Of a stretch of 64,000 nucleotides of DNA, positions 61,724 to 64,000 are shown in pieces. The position numbers and the translations under genes are program-made. The stretch's first letter is position 1. Each line of letters starts with the position of its first letter. The notes below the pieces were generated by a model. The model was not told the origin of the DNA and did no database searches. It saw nothing but the letters and a program-made list of their open reading frames with translations. The stretch covers positions 310,001 to 374,000 of the forward strand of contig NZ_LFNF01000002.1 in assembly GCF_001045445.1 (NCBI RefSeq), written 5' to 3'. Origin of the DNA: Chryseobacterium sp. BLS98 (lineage in GTDB: Bacteria > Bacteroidota > Bacteroidia > Flavobacteriales > Weeksellaceae).

Positions 61724-64000
61724 ATGCAAAAATTGTTTTTTAAAGCTTCCGTCACGGCCGCCGCACTCTGTTTCGGTTCTCTGGCTTTGGCGCAGCAAAA
61801 ATACTCAGTAAGCGGTACTGTGAAAGATAACACGAATGGCGAATTACTGATCGGAGTTACTGTAAAAGTCAGTGAAGATCCTACGATTTCGGTGGTTGCC
61901 AACGAATACGGCTTTTACTCGCTGTCGCTTCCTGAGGGAAATTATACATTGATCGTTTCTTATCCGGGGTACCGCGATTTTGAGCAGGCTATCAAAGTTG
62001 AGCAAAATACGAAGATCGACCTTCCACTCAACCAGGAAGATCAGAAAGTAGGAAATATTGATGAAGTAGTTATTTCAGGGGTAAAAAAGAATAAGAATCT
62101 TACCACGGCCCAAATGGGAACGGAAACTCTAAGCATCAAAAATATTGAAAAACTTCCGGTTTTATTCGGGGAAAAGGATGTGATGAAAACAATACAGCTT
62201 TTGCCGGGAATTAAAAGCAACGGGGAAGGAAGCAGCGGGTTCAGTGTGAGAGGGGGTGCCACAGACCAAAACCTGATTTTATTGGACGAAGCTCCTGTTT
62301 ATAATGCGTCGCATCTCCTTGGTTTTTTCAGTACGTTCAACAGTGATGCTCTGAAGGATGCGAGTATTATTAAAGGGAACAGCCCTGCCCAGTATGGGGG
62401 ACGCCTTTCTTCGGTAATGGATGTCAAGATGAAGGATGGGAATAATAAGAGCTACAATGTAAATGGTGGAATCGGGCTGATCAGCAGCAGGCTGAGCGTG
62501 GAAGGCCCTATCCAGAAGGAGAAATCCTCATTTATTGTTTCCGGAAGAAGAACGTATGCCGACCTGTTTCTGAAGACAACGGACGATTTTAAAGACAGTA
62601 AGCTGTATTTCTATGATCTTAATTTAAAAGCGAATTATCAGATCAATGACAACAACCGTCTTTATTTATCCGGTTATTTTGGCAGAGATGTTTTGGGACT
62701 GGGTGATACTTTTTCTACAGACTGGGGAAATACAACGGCAACCCTGCGATGGAACAGCATTATCAACAGCAAACTGTTCTCCAATACTTCGTTTATTTAC
62801 AGTAACTATAATTATAAAATCAGTCTTCAGAGCAATGACAACACTTTTGGTCTGGATTCGCAGATCGAAGACTGGAATCTTAAGCAGGATTTTACATGGT
62901 TTGCGGGAAATAAGCATTCTGTACGTTTCGGACTGCAGTCTATTTACCACACCATTACTCCGAGCAGTGCCTCCGGAACCAGTGTAAGCAGCTTCCCTAG
63001 AAATCCAAGAAAATCGTGGGAGAATGCTTTATATATGAATGATGATTTTAAAGTAAATAATAAGCTTACCGTGAATTATGGTTTAAGGCTTTCTACCTTC
63101 AGTGTGTTGGGTGGAGACACCTATAATACATACGAAAACGGCGTTATTACAGACACAAGATTTTTGGAAAAGGGGAAATTCGGGAAAACATATGTTAATC
63201 TGGAGCCCAGGATCACTGCCAATTACCTAATCAATGAAGTCAGCAGCGTAAAAGCAGGATATTCTCGTAATACACAGAATCTGCACCTTCTGAGCAATAG
63301 CAGCAGCGGAAATCCTACAGATCAGTGGATCGGGAGCAGCTACAGTGTAAAGCCGGAAATAGCAGACCAGATCAGTGCCGGATACAGCAGGAATTTCAAC
63401 AACAATAATTATGAACTGAACGCTGAAATTTACTATAAGTCCATGCAGAACCAGATTGACTTTAAAAATGGAGCGCAGATCGCCTTTGATACAGCAGCAG
63501 ATGTAGAAAGTGAACTGTTGTATGGTAAAGGAAGAGCTTATGGTTTTGAACTTATCGCCAAAAAGAAAAACGGAAGGCTGACCGGATGGATTTCTTATAC
63601 TTTGTCTAAAACCGAGAGAAAAATAAACGGTATCAACAATAATGAATGGTATAATGCCAGAATGGACAAAACTCATGATCTTTCAATTGTAGCCACTTAT
63701 GAACTGAATAAGAAATGGTCACTATCCGGATTATTCCTTTATAGTACCGGAAATGCCGTAACCTTTCCTACCGGCAAATACGAGCTGAACGGGCAGACCA
63801 TATTCCAGTACAGCAGCAGAAATGCCGACCGTATGCCTGCCTACCACAGAATGGATTTGAGCGCAACCTACGAACCGGAATCTACCAAACGCTTCAAAGG
63901 TTCATGGTCATTCGGCATCTATAATCTCTACGGCCGCGAAAATGCCTATACAATTACGTTTGAAGACAATCCGAATAACCCCGGAACGACCCGCGCCATG
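61724..64000 (+). CDS. TonB-dependent outer-membrane receptor, 3' end beyond the window
   Basis: The frame opens at ATG 61724 and stays open for 759 codons to the edge. A signal peptide (ALCFGSLALAQ) is followed by a carboxypeptidase-like regulatory domain (SGTVKDNTNGELLIGVTVKV). The plug domain has IDEVVISGVKKNKN, GFSVRGGATDQNLILLDEAP and IIKGNSPAQYGGRLSSVMDV. Beta-barrel strands follow. No SusD or sigma gene is next to it within the window, so the ligand is unknown; the nearby siderophore-interacting gene makes iron possible. Confidence 0.92.
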   Translation, partial: MQKLFFKASVTAAALCFGSLALAQQKYSVSGTVKDNTNGELLIGVTVKVSEDPTISVVANEYGFYSLSLPEGNYTLIVSYPGYRDFEQAIKVEQNTKIDLPLNQEDQKVGNIDEVVISGVKKNKNLTTAQMGTETLSIKNIEKLPVLFGEKDVMKTIQLLPGIKSNGEGSSGFSVRGGATDQNLILLDEAPVYNASHLLGFFSTFNSDALKDASIIKGNSPAQYGGRLSSVMDVKMKDGNNKSYNVNGGIGLISSRLSVEGPIQKEKSSFIVSGRRTYADLFLKTTDDFKDSKLYFYDLNLKANYQINDNNRLYLSGYFGRDVLGLGDTFSTDWGNTTATLRWNSIINSKLFSNTSFIYSNYNYKISLQSNDNTFGLDSQIEDWNLKQDFTWFAGNKHSVRFGLQSIYHTITPSSASGTSVSSFPRNPRKSWENALYMNDDFKVNNKLTVNYGLRLSTFSVLGGDTYNTYENGVITDTRFLEKGKFGKTYVNLEPRITANYLINEVSSVKAGYSRNTQNLHLLSNSSSGNPTDQWIGSSYSVKPEIADQISAGYSRNFNNNNYELNAEIYYKSMQNQIDFKNGAQIAFDTAADVESELLYGKGRAYGFELIAKKKNGRLTGWISYTLSKTERKINGINNNEWYNARMDKTHDLSIVATYELNKKWSLSGLFLYSTGNAVTFPTGKYELNGQTIFQYSSRNADRMPAYHRMDLSATYEPESTKRFKGSWSFGIYNLYGRENAYTITFEDNPNNPGTTRAM

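Overview
The window looks like chromosomal DNA of a flavobacterium, most likely Chryseobacterium or a close relative in the Weeksellaceae. The evidence is two type IX secretion (T9SS) type A C-terminal sorting domains, Bacteroidetes promoters with a TAnnTTTG -7 box, a fused E1 alpha-beta keto-acid dehydrogenase, SusC-like receptor architecture, a double-glycine bacteriocin-like peptide of the Chryseobacterium type and generally AT-rich intergenic DNA. No rRNA, tRNA, CRISPR array, transposase or phage module was seen.

Layout. 1-9.6 kb: end of an S9 peptidase, lpdA, a small secreted protein, a decayed secreted-protein gene, a GbsR/MarR-controlled operon of small membrane proteins with an SRPBCC protein and a TIGR01777 epimerase, and an ECF sigma factor next to a TM/TonB-plug/vWA fusion protein. 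9.8-24.1 kb: C1 peptidase, a short double-glycine peptide, an OYE/HxlR divergent pair, a membrane-attached methyltransferase, fused E1 of branched-chain keto-acid dehydrogenase, polyprenyl synthase, sterol desaturase, rlmN, queA and AIM24. 24.4-27.8 kb: three overlapping genes (GH109, nucleotidyltransferase, NahK-like kinase) that read as N-acetylgalactosamine release and salvage. 27.8-36 kb: DNA glycosylase, DPP-type S9 peptidase, small housekeeping genes, a T9SS cargo protein and topB. 36.4-37.7 kb: class I terpene synthase behind a possible synthase remnant. 37.8-41.7 kb: a methionine-rich leader peptide with terminator, then an EamA transporter and metNIQ. 42-49.6 kb: GH3, secreted hypothetical protein, DUF2652, MFS/Lrp pair and trans-aconitate methyltransferase. 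49.7-58.7 kb: accessory stretch with a MITE-like repeat, secreted proteins, a three-gene membrane/GTPase operon and a DUF262/DUF1524 (GmrSD-like) gene. 58.8-64 kb: LysE, AraC and siderophore-interacting flavoprotein, then a TonB-dependent receptor cut by the right edge.

The most interesting signal is regulatory. A 16-bp palindrome of the form TTAC(SS)AAAA(SS)GTAA lies 21-23 bp upstream of a TAnnTTTG-like box before three minus-strand units: the secreted 427-aa protein (45.6 kb), the GTPase operon (55.2 kb) and the GmrSD-like gene (58.7 kb). No -33 box is evident at these promoters, so the palindrome may be an activator site. This ties the uncharacterised GTPase/membrane module to a predicted nuclease gene as one possible conflict or stress regulon. 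That link is inference from sequence only.
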